A stretch of DNA of 64,000 bases from Heterobilharzia americana. Its lineage: Eukaryota; Platyhelminthes; Trematoda; Strigeidida; Schistosomatidae. A program made the translations under genes and the position numbers. Positions 1-13,500 of this stretch are shown here, in pieces. The notes beneath the pieces are model-generated. The model was not told where the DNA came from, searched no databases, and saw only the letters and a program-made list of their open reading frames with translations. Location of the stretch: positions 49,695,998-49,759,997 of the forward strand of contig OX104129.1 of assembly GCA_944470555.2 (NCBI GenBank). Direction: 5' to 3'. Each line of letters begins with the position of its first letter. Position 1 is the stretch's first letter.

Positions 1-1413
1 AATACAACTAAAAAACAATCGTAACAAGAGAAATGACAAACACAACGGCGACGAATTTACAGTAGTCCTAGATACATAACCATTAGGCATATAAGCAGTT
101 CTCCACTACAATAATTATTTGTCTACTTGTGCAAAACCACTTAGTAACCATCAGTTTAGCTACTCAGTTTTCAACTAGTGGATAGCTGACAATCTAGGTG
201 GCATTGCACAACCTAGTACTTGAACTTACACATAGATTTTGAATAGAATAGAATAAAATATACAAAACCAGCTACAAACAAGTACAAAGATTCAAGCTAA
301 TTTTTCTGATTCTGATGAATGAACATTTATTTGGCGTATGGATAGAATTATGTCATAAACGCGAGACGTTTCATTACCATCTTACGTTCCAACCTGCCAC
401 ATTTCACATCAATGAATCAAGGTGGAAGAAGAAACAAACAAATACATATTACACTATTAAAAGTCACAAAAGTCTGTAAGAAAAATAGAAGAGGCGATAA
501 AAGTAGTCTCATGGACCTCAATCTGAAAGTTTACACTTCCCTAAACGATTCAGATCAACGGTCAAGCACTTCATGAACTGATACCTTGGTTGAACCATCC
601 TTAAGCGTACATTTGGTTGCATAAAATTAGTATTTCCTTTAAGTGATGAAAAAAGAATACAAGATCACAATTCAACTTAAATGTACGACGATTATTATAT
701 AATCACCTATTTAACCCCCTAATGCGATAAGCTCTTTTAATTCAGTCATCGTTATATATGGACATTAAATATGGACAATAAGTTTTCGAGATATTTTTTC
801 ACCTACTTGTTGAGGGGATGGAAAAATCTCATAGAAGCAGATCTGCTTATCGCTCAACCACCTAAAATCCTCACATCCTATATAGATTTTATCCAACTAT
901 TCAATATTGCCGGATTCACGGTATGCTGTAAGGACCTGATAAATTTCATCCCACTAAATGATATAACAACCTTAAGCATACGGAACAACCAGTAAACGTT
1001 TGTGGTATGACAATGACATAAGACGATTTTAAATGCTAATGAACTGGATGATACTACATGCTACAGAATGGGGCAACCCACGCGTTTACAGTGGCTGTAT
1101 ATCACGTGTGATAATCATTGAATTCCAGTGTGCTGCTAGTAACAATTACTTTCAATGACTAATTTGATAAACAACTTTTAGTTAGAATGCTGCAGTGTAT
1201 TCCATGTCTAGATAGCTCAATAATATAACCAGTTTATACACAACGTTTATGACTCATATCTTAACTAATAATCATGTGGGTCGTTAGTAAGTTTAATATA
1301 ATTTACTTAGTGTCTTTAAGACGAATACTTTCTGTATTAAGATCAAGCAAATAGTTACTGGTTTTGTGTCCTAACACTAAACTACTCACGCATAATTCAG
1401 ACTTCTTCTACTT

Positions 1414-1535
1414 TGTGGAGCTGTTGCTCGGTGATCTAGGCACTCGATTCCCAACCGATGGGTCACGGGGCCAGAACAAGTTCTTCCTACAGAGGCTTGG
1501 ACAACCAGGTTGTATTATTAGCCCATATACAATAG
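1414..1535 (+). repeat. tRNA-like SINE fragment
   Basis: It contains tgatctaggcactcgattcc and accgatgggtcacggggcc. The reverse complement of 3530-3630 carries the same core. The B-box region is decayed here. Inferred SINE by similarity between copies. Confidence 0.45.
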
Positions 1536-3529
1536 ATATCGCTCGCTGCTTACTCCAACATCTCACTAAGTGAATTTTGATTGGCATTTGACCACTTCTA
1601 CTTTAGGATAACAAGGCACTATCTATTAAGTCAGCATCATATGCAGACTAGATGCTCTAGATACCATAGTTCGCGTAAATTCCAACTAGTTTACTTTCCT
1701 AAATATTATGCCTACCGTTAGTGTTATTAAGTTTATGTAGCGATTAAGAACAAGCTGTGTTACATGACTACTGATGATAAAATAAACGTCATCTATGGGT
1801 AACGATCATTTGTTTTAGAAATAAATGTACACTTTGCATTCCAGTCACTGATCAGCGTGTACATAACGCGTGAGATGGCAATTCACCCGATGTTCTATAA
1901 GGGTTGGTGCAGACAAACACTACAGTGTCAATTTCATAATTCGTAAATGCTGAATTCATTCATACTAACGATTCTCAACTTTTAATCAAAGTCATCAAGA
2001 TCCTATTTCACTCTGTATCTCTATCTGATAAAACTATTTCAGTGGCACACAAGACTTCACTTCAAACAACCACATCGAATTTCAATCCATGCTAAGGAAT
2101 ACAAATAGTGTAGAACACACGCAATTATACCCGTGCTGAGGAGTGAAGACCCAATCAACAAACCATGAGTTCAACACTTAACTTATCCATTCCTCTCACA
2201 CATTCCGTTCCGGTGCTTAACGAAACGAAAATGTCAAAGTGATTTCGTTATGCTTTCCTAATCAATCAGGTAGTGTGATAACATAAATGCAGTGGGGGCG
2301 ATAGGATATGCAGTAATGTAAACATGTATATGCTACTCTAAACAAAATACCTAGTCTGCGAAAAGGACAAGGACGAACAATATAAAGATCATCCCTTTAC
2401 ATAAAGACTTGAAGTTCAAAATAAGTCATTAGGCGTGATCATTTCATAGATAGAAGTGTATCTTCGTTAGCAGTTACCTTAAATACAGAGATCACATGAC
2501 CTTGATCACGTTTTTTCTCACGCGATCTTCATTGCGAGCCAATAGAAAGCAAACTAATCACTGGGTAACTATTGAGAATCGATTTGTAGTAATCATTATG
2601 AAGAATACTTAAGTTTTTCATACCAAATGTGGCTGGAAAATCACGACTTGGAGAATAGGAAGCCACAATTATATTACAAACAACCATGAAACAACACATA
2701 AAAAGTCATTGATTTATTCCAGAAAATAAGTCTGATACAGAAAACAACAGAATAATTCAACTATATGGATGAGTATATTCAAAGTTTAGTGTCACCACAA
2801 TGCTATAGCCTAAACATGAGCAATGGCCTGGATGTAATAAAATATGTTTAACAATGTTACGTGAGATCTTGGTTTTTAGATAAATTACGAAAGAAACGTC
2901 AAAATAATTCTTTATGAAGTCAAAATAAGGTGCATAAGTACAAACTAAACCAGGCAAATTTAGGCATCTGCTTATAACGACCAAGACAACACTACATTGG
3001 TTGCCACAGAAATAAGGGGATAAAAGTTAAGAACTTTCCTATCAAACACTTCGCCTGCAGTCGAATTAGTTTTAATTTCTGATACTTTGATACATTAGAA
3101 ACACTTCTAGAAAATGGGAAGGGTAAGACCAAGAACTATGCATAAATAAACACATTAGTTTGAGAACCATAGACCGTAAACACAGGCTTTTCTGAAGTGC
3201 CAATAAATGTACGAATACACCATAGTACAGAAGAACGAAACATATAAGCTGCTTGTGTATTCGGATATTAGTTATCTTTGAACAATTCTACTTTATCCAG
3301 CCCCTAAACGAGTACTGAGGTCATGCATCCAAAAACTATGTACAGTTAACTAGTTTAGATTTGATGAACTAATGCAAATTCCTGCTTTATTGAAATTTAA
3401 ATTAAAGTATACGCAGATGGTAACTAAAAATAAATTTTTTTGCACGCCTACATCCGAAAAACAAAATCCAAACAGCAACCCTGTTTACAATCGTGCAGTC
3501 GGCAATAAGCCATAATTTTTGTGAAGGTG

Positions 3530-3630
3530 AATTTTACCACTTGGTTCTCCAAACCCCGGTAGTTGGGGCTGATTTCGAGCCCGTGACCCATCGGTCGGAA
3601 ATCAAGAGCCTAGATCGCAAGGGATCATCT
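3530..3630 (-). repeat. tRNA-like SINE fragment
   Basis: On the minus strand it reads gatgggtcacgggctcgaaa followed by tcagccccaacta. The gctcgaaat part resembles a pol III B box. It is homologous to the fragment at about 1414-1535 in opposite orientation. Confidence 0.45.
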
Positions 3631-4413
3631 ACTTCATTTTAGATAAGGAGTTTGAGAGTAGGAATAAAATTTATTAAGACCCTCATACATCGAAAAGTTT
3701 ACAAGAGGAACTTTAGAGTTACGTCTGTTGTTTGTTATCGGGACGTCAAGTGTAAGTTTGGATAAATGGAAATGATAAGAATCGGTCGACAACTATAGTA
3801 TTTGATTGCAGCTGAATTTTAGTAAGGATTGTACACCAGTTCTATAGACTCTTATAGGTGTTCGTAGTGGATAAAAGAAAAACTTGAAGGATAATACTGA
3901 CACATCAAAACGTTAGTGGTGAAATGTACAGTACCTGATCGTGGGCACAGTGAATCTACATGTCATTTGCCATACGTCAGTGACAAGTGCCTCTTGAATA
4001 TCTATTGACTTAGGCACTAAACTCTTTACCGCTCCATCTTGAGTTCAAACCTCATCCTACCGATAAAGGATTCACGCACACATGTGGTACGACTAACCAG
4101 CTAACGACGAGTCTGGTTTACAGTTTAGTACAGCAGCTTACATGCACTTACTGAGTTGTTCCAACATTCGTCACTGATATTCTGGAACTAGAATTGAGGA
4201 AAACAATTGTGTCAGATGCATAAAGCAAGTATGGACATGTGTCTCACCTAGAATAAGATATAGTACCACACGTGATCTGGTTCTTTAGTCGATACATGCT
4301 GAGAACTACGTACCATACTGACCCTATTTTGGTTTTCATTCAGTATGACATAACTTGTTTTTTTAAAGTCTTAAAGTGAAGCAACTTGTTAAAAAGGCAA
4401 AAAAGAAACTAAC

Positions 4414-4584
4414 CTCAGCCTCTGGCTCGTAAAAATAATTTACGATGGTCCAATTATACTTTGGTGAAAGCAACCCCCATAGTGAACAGGTTCGAGATGC
4501 AACTGAGGCTTTCTGTCGTTCTTGTTGAGAATTACAGAGAAATGTACCAAACAAATTGGAGCAAATATGTAAGCCAAGTTTCAG
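4414..4584 (-). CDS. MTMR3/4-like: MTMR exon: end of catalytic domain
   Basis: Acceptor gttcatag, donor GCTGAG|GTTAGT. It encodes [16 protein letters not shown], then RTCSLWGLL and NYFYEPEAE. This is the last exon that could be recognised. The family continues with a 'v.hP....lWt..Y' segment that was not located at 1-4413. Confidence 0.9.
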
Positions 4585-7500
4585 CTATGAACAACAAATA
4601 AGATAATTAAATAAATAAAAGAAAAATGATACCACATAATAATAATTAAAGGCCGATACAAGTTCTACGTAGGATATTTTTACTTATCAATCCATCGTCA
4701 ATAAAAAAAGGCATACATTGCTTCAGTCTAAAAGAACCCTTGGCACAACAAGAGAAAGAAAATTTCAAAATGTGAGAAAAGACAGGTACCATATTGTCAA
4801 TATCCAAGTATCAAATAAGGATGGTTAGCTGAAAGCGCTTCTGTGTCATACAAACAGTAAAACCCCGCCAATTAATACCATTATCTCGAGACACTAATCT
4901 CCACTACCCATTTGGCGACAAAAAATTACTTATTAGTGGTCCACGGTTTCCAGAATTTGTTCAAAACAAAGAGAACGATATAATACTCAGTAAACTTGTC
5001 AGTAATGTACTAAGGCAACTACTATGGGCATTCGAAAATAAAACAGTCAGCCGCTCAATAACAAAACAGGTAGGACGTAGCAACCTATGGTCCAAAAAGC
5101 ACTAAGTTTCAATCTAATCATTTTCTTTCCAAAATTTAAATATATTTCATCACATTCCTTAAACAGCCAGTTTGACCACTCACGCTTTTTGTCAGTCCAC
5201 ATCTTCATTACATTCGAAAGCCCTTTTGATTTCCCTTTCTTTTTTTATTTTCTATCCAGTTTTCTTTATGACCAAGTTTTTCCGTCAACTCTTGAAATCC
5301 TTTGGCGTGTGTGACTGGGCCCAAAACCAAACGAATAATGATATCTTTTGGATCTATGTTGTTCGACGAAAAAACAAAAGCCAACTGAGTAGAATACTCG
5401 TTGCTACCACAAAGGACCTAAGTGCTGACAAAGATATGAGAGCGGGACACTTTGAGCTATCCATAAAGTGAAAAGTTACTTCTTTTTGAAGTATACGAAA
5501 AAGAGGATTAATATGGGTAGTCATACTGACCCAGCGACGTGATCATAGAACGCAGAGTGAAGGAGCTTAGATCAGTCATGTAAGGTCGTTTATGAAGTTC
5601 TTAACTTAGTTTGATTTAATTAGGTACCCTGAAATAAGGAAGGACAGTGAATCCTGATCGACTTCATACAGGACTTACTGAAAGAGAACAAACCATAAGT
5701 GTTGGTCACACTGACAAAAGTATCCGCTGAAATGTCTACGTTGAATGCTCACTAAGGATGTTCACTTTCTTTCTATTTTCACTTAGCTTTGTTATAGACT
5801 CGCTTATTAAGGTCTCTCTCCGGTGATTTGTTTTAACAGCTGACCTCCTCGTCACAAAATTCTAAGCAGACTCAAAGTAAACAAACAAATTAGTCCTGGT
5901 AAACCGAAACGCTGCTATGATATAGTCTTCCGCACATATCGTGTAACAAGTTGAAAATATTCAGGATGTTTCTCGCAACCAAAACATAAAATGTTGCTTC
6001 AAGACTGATTGACGTTGAAACCCTGCTTGACAACAAGAAGTGAAGTCGTTGAGTGTGTCCATCACCTCACTAAACAAAGAAGTCAGTACAAACTTGATAA
6101 GATGGCAAATGACTAAAAGCTCTATCGATTTTCGCTTAACTACCTCTCTTATTATGCCGGCGAACTATTTAATTATCTACTAACAGTAAAGTTTGCTTCA
6201 CGAAAGTTTTCTCTATCCTAATTTGTGATTGTGAAACATGAACATTGAAGTTGGAAAACATAACTCTTCAGATGTTTATTCACTACTGCGTTGGAAGTAT
6301 CAGTTGCGTATCATGGAAACACTGAACAAGAGATGCGATGGATGTAGCGCCTTAATTAAGAGAGTTAATTCAACTGGTGAGGTTGTGAACTTCCATCGAT
6401 TTAATTGGTTGGTACATATTACTGAAGTTCAGCCACCATATAAAACAACGTTTGGAGCATCTGGAAGAGAATTAGGCGTCCCACAGTATGAAGTAGAACC
6501 GGCCGTCCTTAACTGTAAGTCTCGGTGGCGTAAGAAAATGTAGATTTCTACAATGGGCTTCACAAGACAGTAGAACTGATGGTTAGAGGCCTTATGTTTA
6601 TAAATATAGTGTCCCACGTACTCTGTGAAATAACTACTAAGTACTTACTTACTGCTTGAAAAAATAAACCATAAAATAGCAAGGAAAGTAGTTACTAGAC
6701 TGTGCTAAACCATTGGACGAATTAAAAATTAGATTGAACAAAAGCACCTACTAAAAAGGATTCATTGAATTCAAAACAGTGAGGGAACTGCTTTCGAACT
6801 TGATGTACACAATCAAGCCATTGTAAAAATATTGGACTCTGTTCATTCAAATTTGATGAAGGTGAAGCATGCCCACTTCGGTCAGCAAATTTATGTCCAA
6901 ACTGTAACCATTCACGTTCAACAAGGATACTGAACCCCTATAAAAAAAAAAAATTTTGGGCACAGTTAACTACAATTCTTTCGTGATAATGCAAACAGAA
7001 GTTATAACATTTAAAAAAAATAATAATCCCTCACCTGGATTGTTCGATAAAACGGATCTGCCAGTAGTTGTGCCAAGGAACTTATTTGAGGTGTACGATC
7101 CCAGCCATCTGTGCAATGAACCATGACTGGACGAGCATTTTCTTCTAGAGCGATGGCAATTTCTGTGGCAGTCTTCAAAAGTTGACCAATATTGTTTAAC
7201 CAGGATGATTTTTCCAATGAGGAAAACCAGCTGCAAAAAGGAAGACACCAACATTGTGGTTAAAATCTGGATAGTTTAAAAATTCTAACCTAATACAGAA
7301 ACTATCAGACGAAAAAGCAGAAAGCAGAGATAATGGTCAAAAAACAAACTTAAGCAATAGTTTGGGAGGGAAACTTTGTTACATAGATAATAACGCTACT
7401 ACTTCACCCCCTAAACTGAAGAATGCTTAGTGTACGATTGCTGCACTTGCTTAGGCCTGGACAATTGGATCATATCATAAACCCAACAGCCCAGTATGAT

Positions 7501-10500
7501 CTGCTCAGAATTGAGTTACATTCGATTTTGAACTCATAGTTCTAGAGTTGAAAGATGAATGCTTATACTACAGAGTTACAAGGTGTGGTGGTTACCGTTT
7601 GACCATCAAGTGGATTCCTTCAAGAGCGAATTCGCGATTGGGTTAATGATAGAAAACTTTAAAAGCTGAAATATCTTTTTTTACCCAAACTACACAGTCG
7701 AAATTAGTTGATAACAGAGTCAAAGCACGTGTTGGAAAGATGCTCAGCTTGTGATGCGAACAAATTAAGTAGACGTTACCCAGTAATGATACCATAGTGA
7801 TTTCCTCTAAAAGTAAAGATTTCAGAGTCATAAAACGCAACCTACTCGACAATACGTATGTTATCAAAAACGAAGACAAAAACCTGTTTGACATGAGCAT
7901 TCAGTGATCGCTGCTGGCTAACACAATATGCGCTAAAATAAGTGTAAAATCTGGGCGTTGTGGCAGAATATAATCCCATATTAGATTTTTTTATTTGATA
8001 TGGTACACGGTAATACAGTATTATTTACTTGATGACATTTTGAGCATAAATTATTGCTCATAATCACATCTATGTCATCAAACAGCTTTCGACATCTGTC
8101 CTATCATATGATATTCTCTGTTTTTATGATAATTTACTTGGTTGTGGATAGCAGAGGAATCCAGAACTCGCGTCTCGTTCTATTTGGGACTAGTCAAATA
8201 ACTCGATCTAATAAAACAACAGAGAACTACAAGCATATCAACAAAAAGTAATTCTTCATTTTCTATTGGTAGTAAAACTTTTCATATCTCCGGTATGGGT
8301 GTTGCGTCCTTCCCACTACATGTGTTGGGTGTTGACTCGGTGAACAAAGATTCAGTAATCAATCTCTCTCCACCTAATGATATTGAACTTCAGCACAGTG
8401 GTTTTATTCCACCTTATTGTGTGGTTTTGAATTGAAATGGCTGATATTTTTTCTAGATTATTGATTCGATTGGCGTCTGTCATTTAAACCTACAAACTAA
8501 CTTAGAGACATACTTTGTCGGCTTAAGGATTTGATAGATCCAATGCAGCAAAATAATCTAATCTAATAAATCCCATGTAATGACTGTGAGGTCAAGTATA
8601 TACTTCAAACTAGTCGTTCAGGATCACTTAGATTAGGGGAACGTAGGAATTTAACCAAATAAAGAATGACAGATCCCAATCGAATCAATAATCTAGAAAA
8701 AATATCAGCCATTTCAATTCAAAACCACACAATAAGGTGGAATAAAACCACTGTGCTGAAGTTCAATATCATTAGGTGGAGAGAGATTGATTACTGAATC
8801 TTTGTTCACCGAGTCAACACCCAACACATGTAGTGGGAAGGACGCAACACCCATACCGGAGATATGAAAAGTTTTACTACCAATAGAAAATGAAGAATTA
8901 CTTTTTGTTGATATGCTTGTAGTTCTCTGTTGTTTTATTAGATCGAGTTATTTGACTAGTCCCAAATAGAACGAGACGCGAGTTCTGGATTCCTCTGCTA
9001 TCCACAACCAAGTAAATTATCATAAAAACAGAGAATATCATATGATAGGACAGATGTCGAAAGCTGTTTGATGACATAGATGTGATTATGAGCAATAATT
9101 TATGCTCAAAATGTCATCAAGTAAATAATACTGTATTACCGTGTACCATATCAAATAAAAAAAGCTAAGATAAATATATGTGACATTAATGCTTCAGCTA
9201 TTGTGAGCTGAGTCATTTTGGGTATATGGCAAATATAGTTGGTTGCAAACGTGAGAAACTCCCAGCTGGTGTTTAGATCATTTTTATCTCACTACTAAAC
9301 AGCATTAATGATTAGTAAAAGTGATTCCAAGCCCTGACTTCAATCATAAGTATATGTGACTAGCAACATTTTATTATTGAAATTCTCAAACAAAAGGTTA
9401 TGGCAAAATAACGTAGGGAAACAGCAATCTGTAAATACAATCATTAAACAATAAACCGAATAGTTGTATTACTGCTTCTACCTACACAGCATTCTGGATC
9501 TTCTTCCAAGAGAAATCTTTCATAAATGTATATCTTTTGCCAGTAACACTAACAGATCCTTCAAAAAAGTGGTAGCCAGTTTACTGAGCACAAATGATAA
9601 CTCATTACCCAGCAAAACCGACTGGAAAAAAACGCTGCCTCACAGATATGATTCGCTCTGTAGATAGTTTTCGTGACGAAGCGTTATTTAGAGCATGATT
9701 GAAAAAAGGCACTAAATAGTTGTTTAACCATAATTAATGAATTCTCAAAAAAGTGAAGCGTTGATTCCTTTCCAAATCGAAAACTGAAACCCTTCAGATT
9801 TGGAAACAGGGAAAGTATCGCTGAAACAATTAATCTGAAACTAATTGTAAACTACTGTATCATCGAGTACTACTAAATCCAGTTTAAGCACTCATTTCAC
9901 CTTGAAACATTTATTTTGCAATTGTCACATTCTGCACGTTCTTGAGGTTAAACTTATTCCACATGCGCCTAGCATTACAGTCAGACAGTAAACATCGGCA
10001 CGATATTTTGCATTAACTGCGTAGGTGTATACATTGTAACACCTTATATCAGCGTATCAAGCTAGAATGTGTAGAATGAAAGATGAAGAAATAAAGAAAG
10101 CATACAAAAGAGGTAGAAGGTCATCAAAAGAGAGCAAGAAAGATTGAGGGGATACTGAAATTCAGTATGACGACTTAGACGAAGGTAATGTGTGGATACA
10201 CCTGCTCCGATGACATTGATTCTGAGCCATATCTCCTAGAGCCTCCAACCACTGGTTTCTGTTGTCACGCTGAGCCCAACCAGGTAGTCCTCATTCCTCT
10301 ATGTGGCTCAGACCAACGGGCAAAGACTTCATGCACTGACCCAACGTTTCATTCTCGCCTCCCTGAGCCTTTTACCAGCCTGAACCTATTTCCTCTGATA
10401 CTGTGCGACAGGCCAAATGGTGACTACGCGCGTGTAACACAACACATGTGCTAGCCACCTGGGTCACAACCTCATTGACTGACTAACTTTCTTCTCCTCC

Positions 10501-13500
10501 CTAATACTCTACACCTGACTTCTGCATTACTGATATGGTGGAATCATGAAACAGTCTATGGATACGGAAGCAGCAACCGTCAACCACTTGAAACCTTCTC
10601 ATTCCCTCCAACTTCAGTGGTCACCCTTCAAAATCACACTGTAGAACAGAGCGAACTGCAGACCAGTACAATCAACCTTCAATATGCAATCGGATATCAC
10701 GGTGACGCCATGAATGGCGTTAGTTGAAGAAGGTTAATCGAGTCTTTTGTATCTGTGCAGAGATTTCGCCAGTCACTGACCAAGTAGGGTTGATACGACT
10801 TCGTAGGTGAGTGAAATGGTCAACGCCGGTCAACCATTTCACTCTGTGTTGTTAGATGAGGTGCCAACGCAAACCAGTTCTGGAGCAACAATTTGCATTT
10901 GGGTGTCGAGAAACGCATCCCAAACATTCTGAAAACGCCACTCAAAGTGTTCGATAGACTCTTTGTTTTGTCAGTTTATGCACCTAACGGGACTATGTTT
11001 TATTCAGGATCCGACTAGATAGCGGGCAACGGAATAGTATCTGGAGGCCAGTTTCACCGTTCCTCGAAGTGTCCCGAACATTTTCCCGGTGAGTGAATCA
11101 TAGGCTTATCTTTTTTCGCCATAGTCTCACTGATGATTGACTTTTTTCCCCTGGTTTCCTTGATAAATCCAAGTAGCTATCTATTGTTATTCGTCGCCAA
11201 TGCCTTTTCTATCCTTAAAGCCTTTGCTTAAAACCAGTGCTCACGGTTATTGAACAGACTTCTCGTCAGCCCACATTCGAGTTGCTTTCGTTCTTCGTTG
11301 CGCTTGGAGCCTGCAAGAACGCGTTCACGTGCATCCATTGTTTCTGAAGAAACTACCGAGGCCAATTGATTCTTTCTAACACCCAGCTGTACAGACAAAT
11401 TGCAAAACAATCTCTTTATTTTTTAATAGAAACATGTCATATGATTCAGTTCGACATTGTAGTTTTTTACAGCATATAGGGTGATAGTGTTGTGCTTGAG
11501 ATTATTAAAAGGATGGTATGCTATGATATTATTCACATACGTTCCTTTTATCTTCACATTTCCTTAAGTCGGAAATGTTAGTTGACGAAACCGAATCAGG
11601 GAACAAACGCATGTTACTTAGGGCATCAATCTTAAAGTGTTTGTTCATTCACAATATTTTTACTATGCAGCAGTCAATCCCGTATCACTTTACGACCGTA
11701 AGACATAGACCGAGTAAATGGAATATATGAGGTGACCGATATCCCAAAATAGATGAATTCGAAGGACCACCTAGCACCACCCAGCGATCAGAGTTAACGT
11801 TGGATATATGGTTTTATTATTTAGAGAAAGACAATGGAAGAAGTTTTGAATCTGCACCAGTTTAAGATGGCCTAGACGGGCTATTACATACTGAGTAACT
11901 ATCCAACTTCATGTGCTATGCTGAAAGAAAAAGACTTAAAATGCTCAGACTAAAACATAACTGATACAGCTTGGCATACATCTCTCTTCATAGACCAAGT
12001 ATGCAAGATTACCAAGTAAATTATGCATATAGAAACTAACAAGCAAAAGAGGTCAAAACATATGTATGGAAGAAGCAAACAGAAAATCGATAAGCGCAGG
12101 ACATTTCATTGTAGAACCAGAAATTCACAATTTAGGAAAACAAAAACAACAGATATAATTATTCAGTAAGTAAACACGTTTGGACATATCAACATCAATT
12201 CATTTGATTACTAACTGCTGACTTAAGCCATATGTGCTTTCTGGCTGCGGCTGCTTCGGGCTTAGAAATCAGTCGACACAGATGGATCCTGACAACTCAA
12301 AACCTATTACAATCAAGCAGATGGAATCTTTTTCCTCTTCCTCTGAATCTCGATCGTAATATAATTTAGTTGTTTAAGTCATACCTCATGTATACGTCTA
12401 TCATAAACTATCTTCGTGATCATTAAAATTGATGAGTGAGTGTTATACGATCAAATCATTTCTTCACAACAAAATTTTGGCTTTTTCACGGAAAATAAAC
12501 CAAAAATTTCAATTAATTCACTCAACTGCTGCATCCAAATGAATTCAGAAACTGACAATGAAATGAATACTTTATTTTGGCCTACTGTGATGTTGCTTTT
12601 GGAAAACTACCAGATAACAGTTAACGTTAACAAGAGAGGACACACTAGATATACATTGGAATGTAGATTCAAAAAATTCAAGCTACTGTTACAATGGGAC
12701 TTACTTTGGACATTTACCGGCGAACAAATTGGTGAGGGCTTCGAAATTCGAACGTACAGTATGCAAATTCGGCAAATCCATAAAAACGACTTCAGCCTGG
12801 TCGTAATATTCTGGATATTCAAAACCACCACCACGTATACGATTGAATTGTGCACTACTACGGCTTCTAGCATCCACAATCATTAGGCGATGAGTGTCTA
12901 AGATTGAACAAAAACAATACTAATGTATGTGTACCTGATGAAATAATGAGCAGATCAAGCCAGATTTAGAAGTAGCTAAGCTTAAGTTTCATATGCCTTA
13001 TGCACCGTTGAAGTTTAGACAGCATGTAGCTTTTCGCAAGTGATAAAAGTCGGAACATTCCTCATAATATAAGCATCTGGTAATTAAGCAGTATATTACA
13101 TCCTGAAGCCCCGTATACTGCATTTACTTGTATTATACACTACTATCAAATTCGTAGTGAGATAGTGTGAAATGAATAGCTGAGTTGGGTTTGAAAGACC
13201 ATTTGATGTAGTAATTTAAGATATCAGCAGATCAAAATTTGAAACTGTGGTTCACTAGTTCAGGCAATAAACCCTCTAGCCCATAGATCACGAACTCAAT
13301 TCCTGCTTCAACTGGAGTGGTTCAACGGGCAGTTGTAATTATTAGTCCCACGAGGTGTGATTCACGGTCATTACATTTGGTTAACTATTTGGGCATTACG
13401 TCGCAATGTCAGTCTAAGAGATCTAATACCAATGACTTCAACACCCTCAGAAGAATGCAGAAAAGAGAACAAAGGTTCGAAACGAGAGTCATGGTAGCTT

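Larger units (their letters stand above)
1..4413. other. AT-rich non-coding stretch with SINE-like fragments; MTMR 3' part not resolved
   Basis: No convincing exon was recognised on either strand. The stretch should hold introns and possibly a weakly conserved 3' exon of the minus-strand MTMR gene. It contains tRNA-like SINE fragments near 1414-1535 and 3530-3630. A sequence at 540-625 (minus) resembles the 3' end of the LINE family seen elsewhere in the window. Confidence 0.5.
7986..9163. mobile_element. Palindromic Penelope-like element remnant with hammerhead sequence
   Basis: Two arms (7986-8473 and 8676-9163, 488 bp each) are reverse complements with no mismatch found by eye. A 202-bp spacer separates them. 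The spacer on the plus strand is homologous to the GIY-YIG-coding part of the element at 62.5 kb: both share gataatctaatcta-like and gtcaagtata-like stretches. The right arm is homologous to the sequence downstream of that copy. So the unit reads: inverted copy of the PLE 3' end, C-terminal GIY-YIG fragment, PLE 3' end. Inverted terminal pseudo-LTRs and hammerheads are known for Penelope-like elements. It sits in the 5.5-kb intron of MTMR. The identical 65-codon frames in the two arms are by-products of the palindrome. Confidence 0.8.

Noticed and set aside
1..4413. FYVE zinc-finger exons of the MTMR gene
   Set aside because: No Cys/His pattern of the R(R/K)HHCR type was found on the minus strand.
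5087..5471. Overlapping 75- and 99-codon plus-strand frames
   Set aside because: Low-complexity Phe/Ser-rich translation from pyrimidine-rich DNA, with no splice or family support.
8054..9095. Two identical 65-codon open frames, one on each strand, as a duplicated gene pair
   Set aside because: They are the same DNA in the two arms of the palindrome, overlap the hammerhead region and show no protein motif.
12440..12886. 148-codon plus-strand open frame
   Set aside because: It lies directly antisense to a conserved MTMR exon (12705-12897) and has no motif of its own.
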